Shown here one piece after another: positions 28,881 through 37,357 of a stretch of DNA of 64,000 nucleotides. Source of the DNA: Rikenella microfusus (GTDB lineage: Bacteria; Bacteroidota; Bacteroidia; Bacteroidales; VadinHA17); assembly GCA_020722575.1 (NCBI GenBank), contig DYKN01000002.1, forward strand, positions 147,290-211,289. The letters are read 5' to 3'. Position 1 is the stretch's first letter; each line of letters opens with the position of its first letter. The notes below the pieces were generated by a model. It searched no databases. It saw only the letters and a program-made list of their open reading frames with translations, and had not been told where the DNA came from. Made by a program: the position numbers and the translations under genes.

Positions 28881-30842
28881 ATGAAATATCTTGTTTCAAT
28901 CTTTTTATACTGGTTCGCCGCTTTTCTGACTGCAGCTCAGGAATTCGATTCAAAGATTCTAATGACCATAGATGGCAGAGAAGTTGAAGCCGGTGAATTC
29001 ATCAGAATGTATCATAAATCGGCAGCTATTGGAGATAAAGTCAACTTTGATGCATATCTTGAACAATTCGTTACATTCAAACTCAAAGTTGCTAATGCTA
29101 TAAGGGAAGGCTATGATACAACAAAAGCATTTAAGAATGAATTAAAAAGCTACAGGGACCAGGTCGCACATAACTATCTTACCGACAAAGACATCAAGGA
29201 AAAATTACTGAGAAGAACATATGAAAAATACACAAAAGAAATAAATGTCTTGCATATTCTGGTGTCATGTCCTCCCAATTCCTCACCTGATGATACTATT
29301 GCAGCTTATAAAAAGGCATTGGAGATTAAAGCCCGTATTATCTCAGGAGAACCTTTTGACCAGGTAGCCAGAAGCACATCAGATGATCCTTCAGTACATG
29401 TTAATGGCGGTAATCTTGGATATTTAACTGTTTTTCAAATGATTACGCCTTTTGAGAATGCTATGTATAGTTTGAAGGAAGGTGAAATTTCAGACCCTGT
29501 TAAAACGCCTTATGGATATCACATCATTAAGGTAGCCGATATTCGTCCATCACGGGGTAAGATTAAAGTTGCCCATATAATGCGCAGTATCCCGGGGAAT
29601 GCCAGGCCTGAAATGGAGAAAGCAGCCGAAGACACAATCTGGTCGGTTTACAGGCAATTGCAAGCTGGCGCCTCCTTCAGTGAACTTGCTAAAAAATATT
29701 CCAATCACCACGAATCGGCAGCAAAAGGCGGTGAACTAAGCTGGTTCGGGACCGGAGAAATAATTCCCGAATTTACCGAGGTTGCATTTGCTCTCAAAGC
29801 AAACGGAGATTTTTCCACTCCGTTCAAAACTCCGTACGGATGGCATATAATTAAAAGAATTGACCGGAAAGATCCTCTACCATACGAACAGGCAAAAGCC
29901 GAGCTTGAAACAAAACTAAATGAAGCCTGGATAAATGCCGAAGGCTTAAAATCATTCACGGAAAAACTTCAGAAAGAATATAACTTCAAACTTGATAATG
30001 CTACCTTAAACTGGTTCCTTCAAAATACTGATACCCTCATAATAAAAGGATACTCAAAATATGACAGAAAAAGATTGCCATCGGGTATCCTGTTTTCGTT
30101 TGCAGATAAAAGTTGCAAAGCCATTGAATTTGCATCCTTTATTGAGAACAAAGCTAGCTCACAAGTGCATGACCTTCCCGAAAAATTTGTTAAAAATCGG
30201 CTGGAAACTTTTATAACCGACCATCTTATAAATTATGAAAACTCAATTCTGGAAAAAAAATATCCGGAATTCAGATATCTGGTGAAAGAATTTCACGACG
30301 GAATACTTTTGTTCGAAATATCATCCAAAAAAGTGTGGGATCGAGTACAGAATGATACCACCGGTTTAATGGATTTTTACGAAAAGAACAAATATAAATT
30401 CCCGGGAAAAAGATCCGTTGAAGCAAATATTTATATTTGTTCTAATCCTGACAGTGAAAAATCCTTCTATTCGGTGTTCAGAAACAAAAAAAATATTTCA
30501 GCCATTGAAAAAAAACTAATGAGATATTTTACAACAAAAACCGATACATTGTTCACAGTACATAAAGGAATATTTGAGGAGGGAGACTCACTCCTGCCTA
30601 TGGATATGCATTGGGAAAAAAGCATAATAAAATCAAGAATTAACGGATTACCTTCCATAGTTTATATTTTGCGGGTTATTGAACCCCGCCCTCTACCATT
30701 ATCCAGTATTATTGGAGAAGTTTCTGAACAATATCAACAATATCTGGAAGAGGAATGGGTTAAGCAATTAAAAAAAGATTACCCCGTTAAAATTAACAAT
30801 GAAGTTCTTGAAGACGTTAAAAAAAGGTTATTAAATGAATAA
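28881..30842 (+). CDS. Periplasmic peptidyl-prolyl isomerase with two parvulin domains
   Basis: 653-residue SurA/PpiD-like chaperone. A short signal peptide (MKYLVSIFLYWFAAFLTAAQ) directs it to the periplasm. An N-terminal helical chaperone segment (about 20-115) precedes two parvulin domains: about 120-225 (INVLHILVSCPP, GGNLGYLTVFQMITPFENA, TPYGYHIIKV) and about 232-340 (IKVAHIMRSIPG, GGELSWFGTGEIIPEFTEVA, YGWHIIKRI). A long C-terminal part has no named domain. ATG 28881 is preferred to the TTG at 28878. It overlaps the next gene by 8 bp and starts a four-gene run devoted to outer-membrane protein and LPS delivery. Confidence 0.94.
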   Translation: MKYLVSIFLYWFAAFLTAAQEFDSKILMTIDGREVEAGEFIRMYHKSAAIGDKVNFDAYLEQFVTFKLKVANAIREGYDTTKAFKNELKSYRDQVAHNYLTDKDIKEKLLRRTYEKYTKEINVLHILVSCPPNSSPDDTIAAYKKALEIKARIISGEPFDQVARSTSDDPSVHVNGGNLGYLTVFQMITPFENAMYSLKEGEISDPVKTPYGYHIIKVADIRPSRGKIKVAHIMRSIPGNARPEMEKAAEDTIWSVYRQLQAGASFSELAKKYSNHHESAAKGGELSWFGTGEIIPEFTEVAFALKANGDFSTPFKTPYGWHIIKRIDRKDPLPYEQAKAELETKLNEAWINAEGLKSFTEKLQKEYNFKLDNATLNWFLQNTDTLIIKGYSKYDRKRLPSGILFSFADKSCKAIEFASFIENKASSQVHDLPEKFVKNRLETFITDHLINYENSILEKKYPEFRYLVKEFHDGILLFEISSKKVWDRVQNDTTGLMDFYEKNKYKFPGKRSVEANIYICSNPDSEKSFYSVFRNKKNISAIEKKLMRYFTTKTDTLFTVHKGIFEEGDSLLPMDMHWEKSIIKSRINGLPSIVYILRVIEPRPLPLSSIIGEVSEQYQQYLEEEWVKQLKKDYPVKINNEVLEDVKKRLLNE

Positions 30843-31692
30843 GTTAATTGCAACGGCTTTATTCTTAAGTGTGACTCTTTTTGTTTCTTCATGTATCAGA
30901 AATACCAATCATGGTACAAGAATTCCTGTTGCAAAGGCAGGTGAAAAAATACTTTTTCTCGATCAGATACCTGAAATTTACCGTACCGGCTTATCCTATG
31001 AAGACAGTATTGTTTCTGTTAATAATTATATAAACTCATGGGCAAAAAGGGAACTAATGTTTTCCAGAGCTGCCGAAAACCTTCTTCCCTCATATAAAAA
31101 TGAGATTGAAAGCCAGCTTCAGGAAACAAGAAGCAATTTGTATATCTTTCATTATCAACATCAAATGATGCTTGAAAAGATGGATACGGTGGTAACTGAA
31201 AGCGAAATTGAAAATTATTATGCTTCTGGAGAAGACCGTTTCAGGCTTAATTCAAGCATAGTAAAAGCACTTTTTATTAAGATCCCTATCGATGCACCAA
31301 ATATTTCAAAAGTCAGAACATGGTACAGATCAACTGATGCCGATGCTTTAAGACAGCTCGAATCATATTGCTTTCAATTTGCGGAGAAATTCGATGATTT
31401 TGGTGAAGGGTGGATCTCATTTGATAAAGTGGCTGTAGAATTACCTGTAGAAATTCTCAATCCGGAAGAGTTTCTGAAAAGATATACTTTTTATGAAACT
31501 GCCGATCCATTATTCGCATATTTTCTGGCAATCAGGGATTATAGATTGAGATCAGCAGTGGCTCCATACGAATACGTTAAAGAAGACATTAAAAATATCA
31601 TTTTGAATAACAGAAGAATCGAATTTCTTAAATCTCTTGAGAATGAAATATTTAATGAGGCGATTAAAACAAATATATTCAAAAAGTACTGA
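30835..31692 (+). CDS. SurA/PpiC-related lipoprotein lacking a clear parvulin domain
   Basis: 285-residue lipoprotein (lipobox VSSCI). The part after the signal resembles the helical chaperone arm of SurA-like proteins (VNNYINSWAKRELMFSRAAE, ESEIENYYASGEDRF), but I cannot find the GG-x-LG and YGxHII motifs that mark parvulin domains in both neighbours. It therefore looks like a chaperone without isomerase activity. Start overlaps the upstream gene by 8 bp; the next gene begins 8 bp after the stop. Presumably folds or escorts outer-membrane proteins together with the flanking proteins; no function is proved. Confidence 0.86.
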   Translation: MNKLIATALFLSVTLFVSSCIRNTNHGTRIPVAKAGEKILFLDQIPEIYRTGLSYEDSIVSVNNYINSWAKRELMFSRAAENLLPSYKNEIESQLQETRSNLYIFHYQHQMMLEKMDTVVTESEIENYYASGEDRFRLNSSIVKALFIKIPIDAPNISKVRTWYRSTDADALRQLESYCFQFAEKFDDFGEGWISFDKVAVELPVEILNPEEFLKRYTFYETADPLFAYFLAIRDYRLRSAVAPYEYVKEDIKNIILNNRRIEFLKSLENEIFNEAIKTNIFKKY

Positions 31693-31699
31693 TAATATT

Positions 31700-33070
31700 A
31701 TGAATACAGGATTTTTCCGGGTTTTATTGGGAAAAGCGGTTATTATCATCCTTATAGTTTCAGGAGCCGAAAATCTTTCTGCCCAGAAACTTATAGAATC
31801 AGTTGCAGGAATAGTGGGAAATGAAGCAATATTTCTTTCCGAAATTGAAAATGCTGTTATTCAGCAGCAGTATTCCGGAGACAGGACACCGGTTGAGAAG
31901 CTCAGGTGTATGATTTTTGAAGAACAGATGATTGCAAAGCTTTTTCTCGATCAGGCCAGGATAGACAGCATTGAGGTCTCAGATGCCTCAATAGAAGGAA
32001 GTCTCAACCTCCGGCTTAATCAATTTATTGCAAGAGCAGGATCAGAGAAAGCACTTGAAGAATACTTCAAGCGAAGTATTACGGAAATAAGAGCCGATCT
32101 TAGAAAATCTTTGAAAAATCAGCAGATTATTGAAGAAGTGCAGGCCAAAATAGCTGAAAATATTACAGTGACTCCGGCCGATGTTAAAAAATTTTACGAG
32201 AAGATTCCGAAAGACAGTTTACCAACCATTCCGGCAAAAGTAGAATTAAGCATAATTCAGATTGATCCTCCCGACAATGAAGTAAATAAGGCAGAAGCAA
32301 GGCAAAGGCTTCTTGATTTGAGGAGTGAAATACTTGCAGGAAAGAGTTTCACTGCTCTTGCCATACTCTATTCTGAAGACACAGAGTCGGCTCGTCGCGG
32401 AGGTGAGCTGGGATACCTGAGCAGAGGTGAACTTGAAAAACCTTATGCCGATGCTGCATTCTCACTTACCAAAAACAGTATCTCCAGAATTGTGGAAACA
32501 AAATACGGTTTTCATCTTATTCAGTTAATCGACAGGATGGGAGACCTTGTAAACACCCGGCACATATTGATCAGGCCAAAGGTTAAACCAGAACAGGAAG
32601 AAATGGCTATTGCTAAACTCGATAGTATAGCCCGCAAAATCAGAAACGACAGCCTTTCCTTTGATAAAGCAGCAATGATGTATTCAACACATAAAGACAG
32701 CAGAATTAACGGCGGAAAACTCGTAAAGACTGATCCCTCTGCAAGAACTACTCTGTTCACTCTTGAAGAACTTGACAGAAACACTTACGCAGTGGTACGG
32801 GATCTTAAACCCGGTGAGATTTCACAACCATTCAAAACAGATGATGAAAATGGCAATACGGTTTTCAGAATTGTAAGACTCGATAATCAAGTTCCGGCAC
32901 ACGTTGCAGACCTTAAGGAAGATTACCAGACATTGTACAACGCCACTTTGATGGAAAAACGTTCATCAAAATTTCAGGATTGGATAAATAAAAAAATCGG
33001 AGTCACTTATATTAAAATAAGTGAAGAATTTAAATCATGTCCCTTTTCAAATCCAAACTGGCTGAAATAA
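31700..33070 (+). CDS. SurA-like peptidyl-prolyl isomerase
   Basis: 456-residue periplasmic protein closest in layout to SurA. The signal peptide ends AENLSAQ. A helical chaperone region (about 25-175; VAGIVGNEAIFLSEIENAV is the typical SurA opening) is followed by two parvulin domains: AKVELSIIQIDPP to YGFHLIQLIDRMG (about 180-280), and VNTRHILIRPKV to the C-terminal repeat. The open frame begins at 31637 inside the previous gene, but ATG 31700 gives the signal peptide. It overlaps the OstA-like gene by 34 bp. Escorts unfolded outer-membrane proteins across the periplasm by family analogy. Confidence 0.93.
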   Translation: MNTGFFRVLLGKAVIIILIVSGAENLSAQKLIESVAGIVGNEAIFLSEIENAVIQQQYSGDRTPVEKLRCMIFEEQMIAKLFLDQARIDSIEVSDASIEGSLNLRLNQFIARAGSEKALEEYFKRSITEIRADLRKSLKNQQIIEEVQAKIAENITVTPADVKKFYEKIPKDSLPTIPAKVELSIIQIDPPDNEVNKAEARQRLLDLRSEILAGKSFTALAILYSEDTESARRGGELGYLSRGELEKPYADAAFSLTKNSISRIVETKYGFHLIQLIDRMGDLVNTRHILIRPKVKPEQEEMAIAKLDSIARKIRNDSLSFDKAAMMYSTHKDSRINGGKLVKTDPSARTTLFTLEELDRNTYAVVRDLKPGEISQPFKTDDENGNTVFRIVRLDNQVPAHVADLKEDYQTLYNATLMEKRSSKFQDWINKKIGVTYIKISEEFKSCPFSNPNWLK

Positions 33071-34629
33071 TCGGTCTCAAGCATCTGAAGATATTCGCCG
33101 CAGCCGCTGGACTACTCCTGCTATTCTGTCATATACTTCCCGGTTATTCAAATTATCTACAGCAACAGAAGGAAAACAGGGGCAAAAAAAGAATTGAACT
33201 GCTCTATTCAGATGTTCTTATTATCGATAAGGAAATTGACAGGGAATTACAGCGTTTATTAGGAAACGTGGCACTTAAGCATAATGATATAATAATGACA
33301 TGTGACAGTGCTTATCTTTATTCTGAAGCAAATCAGGTAAAAGCATTCGGAAATGTTAAAATCAATCAGGCCGATACCATCTTTCTTTCTGGCAACTATC
33401 TTTTCTACGATGGGAACGAAGAAAAGGCTTTGATTGAAGGAGATGTTGAATTGCGTGATAAAGAGACACAGCTCTTCACTTCTTTAATTAATTACGATGC
33501 AAAAACCAGAGTGGCAAATTATCCTTTCCCGGGAAAAATAATAAATGACGACAACATACTTTCCAGCCGTATCGGTATCTATTATGCCTCTGACAAGATT
33601 TTCCATTTCAAGGATAGTGTTAGAATAGTCAATCCCGATTACACAATGCTGGCCGACACCCTTGATTACAATTCAGAAACCGGAACTGCTTTTTTTCGCG
33701 GGCCAACAACAATCGAAGGCGACAGTCTATTTATTTATTGTGAAAGAGGTTGGTACGACACGCAGAATGATCTAACATCAATATGGTGTAATCCAGTTAT
33801 TGACAACAAGCAAAATACTATCAGGGGAGATTCTCTTTTCTATGACAAAAAAAACGGTTTTGGCGAAGCATATCAAAACATAAGTATTACCGATACTTCC
33901 AATAATATAATAGTATGCGGCAATTATGCATGGTATTATAAAAACCCTGAACGGTTTATGGTTACCGACAGGGCTCTCTTTATACAGGTTTCAGAAGAAG
34001 ATTCCCTTTTTCTCCATGCCGATACACTTAATGCAATTACCTTATTTAATCCTGACGATTCATCTTCGTTCAGACTTCTAAGAGCTTATTACGGTTGCAA
34101 AGTATTCAGTGCTGACCTGCAGTCAATATGTGACTCTCTCTCTTACTCTTTCAGGGATTCCGTAATCCACCTTTACAAAAATCCCATCCTATGGTCGGAA
34201 GAAAACCAGTTAACAGCCGATTCAGTGTCCGTTTTTACTAAAAACCGTAAAGCCGACAGAATGGAACTCTATAATTCTGTATTCGTTGCCAGCCAGATTG
34301 ATTCCCTCAGATTTAATCAGATGAAGGGTCGAAAACTTACCGGCTACTTCAGAGAAAACAAACTATACAGGATTCTTATTGAGGGTAACGGCGAAACAAT
34401 TTACTACCTTGTTGATAATAATGAACTTATAGGTGTTAATCATGCCAGAAGTGCATCAATTGAAATTATGGTAGAAAATGGTAAAATTATCGAAATCACG
34501 GAACTCCAGAACCCTGAAGGGAAACTTGACCCCCCAAACATGAATTCATCTGAAAATTTACACCTTACAGGATTCTCCTGGTATGATAATCTCAGGCCTA
34601 AAAAGAAATCAGATATATTTATAAAATAA
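33037..34629 (+). CDS. OstA-like protein, LPS transport
   Basis: 530-residue protein of the Bacteroidota OstA-like family, related to LptA and the N-terminal periplasmic domain of LptD. After an N-terminal hydrophobic segment (FAAAAGLLLLFCHILPG) come repeated beta-jellyroll strands such as GNVALKHNDIIMTCDSAYLY, FGNVKINQADTIFLSGNYL, EGDVELRDKETQL and IRGDSLFYDKK, each with the D-S/T-L-x-Y/F pattern of OstA repeats. It presumably forms part of the periplasmic bridge for lipopolysaccharide. Overlaps the SurA-like gene by 34 bp; a bidirectional terminator follows about 50 bp past the stop. Confidence 0.93.
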   Translation: MSLFKSKLAEIIGLKHLKIFAAAAGLLLLFCHILPGYSNYLQQQKENRGKKRIELLYSDVLIIDKEIDRELQRLLGNVALKHNDIIMTCDSAYLYSEANQVKAFGNVKINQADTIFLSGNYLFYDGNEEKALIEGDVELRDKETQLFTSLINYDAKTRVANYPFPGKIINDDNILSSRIGIYYASDKIFHFKDSVRIVNPDYTMLADTLDYNSETGTAFFRGPTTIEGDSLFIYCERGWYDTQNDLTSIWCNPVIDNKQNTIRGDSLFYDKKNGFGEAYQNISITDTSNNIIVCGNYAWYYKNPERFMVTDRALFIQVSEEDSLFLHADTLNAITLFNPDDSSSFRLLRAYYGCKVFSADLQSICDSLSYSFRDSVIHLYKNPILWSEENQLTADSVSVFTKNRKADRMELYNSVFVASQIDSLRFNQMKGRKLTGYFRENKLYRILIEGNGETIYYLVDNNELIGVNHARSASIEIMVENGKIIEITELQNPEGKLDPPNMNSSENLHLTGFSWYDNLRPKKKSDIFIK

Positions 34630-34682
34630 CTGACATTAGATTAACGACATTATTATTAAAATAAAGTTTATAAAAATTAAAA

Positions 34683-34710
34683 GGGCTGTCGTCACAGCCC
34701 CTTAATTTTA
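34683..34710. terminator. Bidirectional terminator between OstA-like and DUF2795 genes
   Basis: GGGCTGT (34683-34689), loop CGTC, ACAGCCC (34694-34700). On the plus strand TTAATTTTA follows; on the minus strand TTTTAATTTTT follows. It serves the two convergent genes. Confidence 0.82.
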
Positions 34711-34929
34711 ATACTCATCCTCATTAAAGAAAAAATCGTCCTTACTTGGATAGTCGGGCCAGATATCTTCTATACTCTCGTAGATATCACCCTCATCTTC
34801 AATTTCCTGAAGGTTCTCAATTACTTCAAGCGGAGCACCTGACCTGATAGCATAATCGATCAGTTCTTCTTTGGTTGCCGGCCATGGAGCATCCTCAAGT
34901 TTTGATGCTAGTTCAAGTGTCCAGTACAT
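34708..34929 (-). CDS. DUF2795 domain protein
   Basis: 73-residue acidic cytoplasmic protein. Its first 45 residues (LASKLEDAPWPATKEELIDY then AIRSGAPLEVIENLQEI) match the short DUF2795 helical domain, whose sequence resembles a small nucleic-acid-binding fold; the tail is very acidic (EDIWPDYPSKDDFFFNEDEY). This short protein is conserved in many Bacteroidota, and its role is unknown. It is a single gene with a -7 box at 34965-34972 and a shared terminator downstream. Confidence 0.88.
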   Translation of the reverse strand: MYWTLELASKLEDAPWPATKEELIDYAIRSGAPLEVIENLQEIEDEGDIYESIEDIWPDYPSKDDFFFNEDEY

Positions 34930-34964
34930 AACTAAGAACTTTTTTTATTATTAAAAAAGGTTTG

Positions 34965-34972
34965 CAAATATA
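34965..34972 (-). promoter_or_regulatory. Putative promoter for DUF2795 gene
   Basis: TATATTTG on the minus strand fits TAnnTTTG and is followed by C. A TTTG occurs 22 nt upstream, close to the spacing expected for the -33 element. Leader about 30 nt. Confidence 0.55.
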
Positions 34973-35019
34973 AAAATTTTTAAAATATTTCCTACAAAAT
35001 TCAATCAATTAAATCATTT

Positions 35020-35562
35020 TTAAATAATCCACTTAATTTCTTCATTTCCAGCTTCCTTACACTGATATCTTGAAAGAATAAACAAATAATCAGAAATCCT
35101 GTTCAAAAACCTTATAATAATTTCTGGTACTGTTTCATTTTGAGTCAATCTCAATACTTCCCTTTCAGCCCGGCGGCAAACACATCTTGCTATATTACAA
35201 TGAGATGATGCAATATCACCACCTGGAAGGATAAAGGAAGAAAGAGGTTGAAGCTCCATATCAAGCCTGTCGATCTCCTTTTCAACTTTTTCAACACAAT
35301 CATTATCAGGTAAAACAATTTTCTGGGCACCGGTTTCCCTGTCAGTTGCCAAGGCAGCAGCACAAGCCATAAGCTGTTTCTGAATGTATATGAGAAAATC
35401 GTTATTTTTTTTGTTACCAATATAACACCTCAGTAATCCTAACCAAGAAATAAGTTCATCAACCGTCCCATATGCTTCAATTTTCTGATGGTGCTTTGGA
35501 ACGCGTCTCCCTCCCCTCAACGAGGTTGACCCGTCATCTCCAGTACGAGTATATATTTTCAT
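35020..35562 (-). CDS. Cob(I)alamin adenosyltransferase, PduO type
   Basis: 180-residue ATP:cob(I)alamin adenosyltransferase, which transfers the 5'-deoxyadenosyl group of ATP to reduced cobalamin to make coenzyme B12. Family residues are clear: N-terminal YTRTGDDGSTSLRGG (ATP-binding loop), KIEAYGTVDELISWLG, SSHCNIARCVCRRAEREVLR and FLNRISDYLFILSRY. The open frame can be extended to 35577, but the ATG at 35562 gives the standard MKIYTRTGD start. A 37-bp near-copy of the sequence around this start codon lies 76 bp upstream. The ABC ATPase gene ends 133 bp upstream on the same strand. Confidence 0.95.
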   Translation of the reverse strand: MKIYTRTGDDGSTSLRGGRRVPKHHQKIEAYGTVDELISWLGLLRCYIGNKKNNDFLIYIQKQLMACAAALATDRETGAQKIVLPDNDCVEKVEKEIDRLDMELQPLSSFILPGGDIASSHCNIARCVCRRAEREVLRLTQNETVPEIIIRFLNRISDYLFILSRYQCKEAGNEEIKWII

Positions 35563-35579
35563 AGAATATAATGTCAATC
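35543..35579. repeat. Direct repeat, copy A (covers adenosyltransferase start codon)
   Basis: 37-bp unit matching 35619-35655 at 35 of 37 positions. It includes the minus-strand ATG at 35562 and the first seven codons. See the paired entry and the finding on this duplication. Confidence 0.8.
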
Positions 35580-35618
35580 TCTGTCTGTTGCGTTAAGATT
35601 AGGACTAAAGTCTTAACC

Positions 35619-35655
35619 GTACGAATATATAATTTCATAGAATATAATGTCAATC
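35619..35655. repeat. Direct repeat, copy B (decoy start region)
   Basis: Near-identical copy of 35543-35579, offset 76 bp. It carries its own minus-strand ATG (35638) that begins a 34-codon frame (MKLYIRTVKT at its start) ending in a TGA inside the adenosyltransferase gene, in a different frame. Between the copies lies an inverted repeat, GTTAAGA (35592-35598) and TCTTAAC (35611-35617). Confidence 0.75.
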
Positions 35656-35694
35656 AGGAAACCTGTAAATGGTCTTCCCCGATTAGAGATCCTT

Positions 35695-36405
35695 TCAGAC
35701 TCCCGTATATTTCTCATTTTGCATGTCAGAAAAAATCTGACCGTCAAGCAGTCTTACAATACGGGCAGCATGCTTGGCAATATCCTCTTCATGTGTTACC
35801 AGCACAATGGTATTACCTTTTTTGTGAATATTATCGAGCAGATTCATAATATCCACTGATGTTTTACTATCAAGGTTACCTGTTGGTTCGTCTGCAAGTA
35901 TCAAGGATGGCTTATTTACCAGAGCGCGTGCAATAGCAACACGCTGTCTCTGCCCACCCGACAATTCATTTGGCTTATGATGCATACGATCTGCCAGTCC
36001 AACCTGAGTTAATGTTTCAATAGCCAGTTGTTCCCTCTCAATCTTGGGAACTCCGGCATAAATAAGTGGTAAAGTAACATTTTCAAGTGCCGTATATCTT
36101 GGAAGCAAGTTAAATGTCTGAAATACAAATCCTATCTCCTTGTTTCTTATCTCAGCAAGTCTGTCATCTTCCATCTTACTTACATCTACTCCATTAAGAA
36201 AATATTTACCACTGGTTGGTGTATCAAGGCAACCAATTAAGTTCATAAGAGTTGACTTTCCTGAACCTGATGGACCCATAATTGCTACATATTCATTCTT
36301 GTTTATGATAAGTGATACTGACCTGAGTGCCCTTACTATTACCGTTCCAATCTGGTAATTCTTAACAATGTCCTCCAGTTCAATAATTTTATTATTTTCA
36401 TTCAT
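35695..36405 (-). CDS. ABC transporter ATP-binding protein (LolD/MacB type)
   Basis: 236-residue ATPase subunit. Walker [16 protein letters not shown] (about 42), Q-loop [18 protein letters not shown], signature [15 protein letters not shown] (about 145), Walker [13 protein letters not shown] and switch His in LVTHEED are all present. The family (LolD/MacB/FtsE-like) pairs with FtsX-type permeases for lipoprotein release, macrolide efflux or peptide export. No permease gene is next to it here, so its partner must be encoded elsewhere. The methyltransferase gene ends 74 bp upstream on the same strand. Confidence 0.95.
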   Translation of the reverse strand: MNENNKIIELEDIVKNYQIGTVIVRALRSVSLIINKNEYVAIMGPSGSGKSTLMNLIGCLDTPTSGKYFLNGVDVSKMEDDRLAEIRNKEIGFVFQTFNLLPRYTALENVTLPLIYAGVPKIEREQLAIETLTQVGLADRMHHKPNELSGGQRQRVAIARALVNKPSLILADEPTGNLDSKTSVDIMNLLDNIHKKGNTIVLVTHEEDIAKHAARIVRLLDGQIFSDMQNEKYTGV

Positions 36406-36479
36406 AAATTTTGTGATTTTTTAGTCCCCTAAAATAGATTAATAAAGTTAATTGTTAAATTATATTATATTAATATATG

Positions 36480-37271
36480 TTAATATCTTACTACATAGTC
36501 AAATTTTGCTATTCCCTTTCTGAAAAACAGGATCCCCATTCTAAAAATATCAATTGTTATACTTACATTCTTTTTCTCCTTAATCTCCTGCCATGCTTCA
36601 TACATTTCCGGGGAAGAATGAATATCATCAACCACTATTACACTGTCGTTTGTACACATCTCAGATAAAATACTGAAATATCTCAGCAATGAATCTTTCC
36701 TGTGGTCTCCGTCAATAAAAACCAGACCAGGAGTAATGTTTTCTTGCTTGAGTGTATAAAGAACCTCATCAAATTTCCCGGTATATAATTTTATATTGTG
36801 ATATCGTGCCTCAATAAAATTTTTTAAAGCAATTTCTGAGATTACCTGACAACCCTCAATTGTATGAACTATAGCCGACGGTGCACCTGATGCAATATAC
36901 ATAGTGCTGATACCCAATGAAGTACCAAGTTCAATAATATTGCTGCCTCCAAATCTCCCGGCCAGTCTATTAAGCAATTTCCCATATTTTGACGGAACAG
37001 AAGAATATTTAACTATTGAGGATATTTTTCTCATTTTATCTTTAACATGCTTTGACCCTGATCCATAATCTGTTACATTAATAATTGAATTATCTGCCAG
37101 CATTTTTCTTCGGATCTTTTCGATATTAGAGACAATCTGCTGATCAATTTTATTCCTGAAAACTCCGGTAATAATATTGAAAACAAAAGGACTGTGTATT
37201 CCGTACCCTCTCTTATGCGATGAAAATATCTTATATTTCAGATATTTAGGAAGAGTCTTGATTCTGTTCAT
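36480..37271 (-). CDS. SAM-dependent methyltransferase (O-methyltransferase-like)
   Basis: 263-residue class I methyltransferase. After a basic N-terminus (KYLKYKIFSSHKRGYGIHSP), residues about 110-215 have the Rossmann core: NIIELGTSLGISTMYIA (SAM loop), VHTIEGCQ (motif II acidic residue) and PGLVFIDGDHRKDSLLRYF, the D-G-x-H metal site of catechol-type O-methyltransferases. IVVDDIHSSPEMYEAW follows. The N-terminal part with YGIHSPFVFN is a recurrent Bacteroidota signature. The substrate is unknown. Divergent from recG, with a -7 box at 37306-37313. Confidence 0.9.
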   Translation of the reverse strand: MNRIKTLPKYLKYKIFSSHKRGYGIHSPFVFNIITGVFRNKIDQQIVSNIEKIRRKMLADNSIINVTDYGSGSKHVKDKMRKISSIVKYSSVPSKYGKLLNRLAGRFGGSNIIELGTSLGISTMYIASGAPSAIVHTIEGCQVISEIALKNFIEARYHNIKLYTGKFDEVLYTLKQENITPGLVFIDGDHRKDSLLRYFSILSEMCTNDSVIVVDDIHSSPEMYEAWQEIKEKKNVSITIDIFRMGILFFRKGIAKFDYVVRY

Positions 37272-37305
37272 TTCGATTCTCTTCTTTTAAGTTATGTAAG
37301 GTTTG

Positions 37306-37313
37306 CAAAATTA
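37306..37313 (-). promoter_or_regulatory. Putative -7 box for methyltransferase gene
   Basis: TAATTTTG on the minus strand followed by C; about 34 bp before the ATG at 37271. It lies in the 86-bp divergent region shared with recG. Confidence 0.45.
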
Positions 37314-37357
37314 TTTAATTTCGGAGACTTAATTATAGTATACATCCCTTTTTATGC

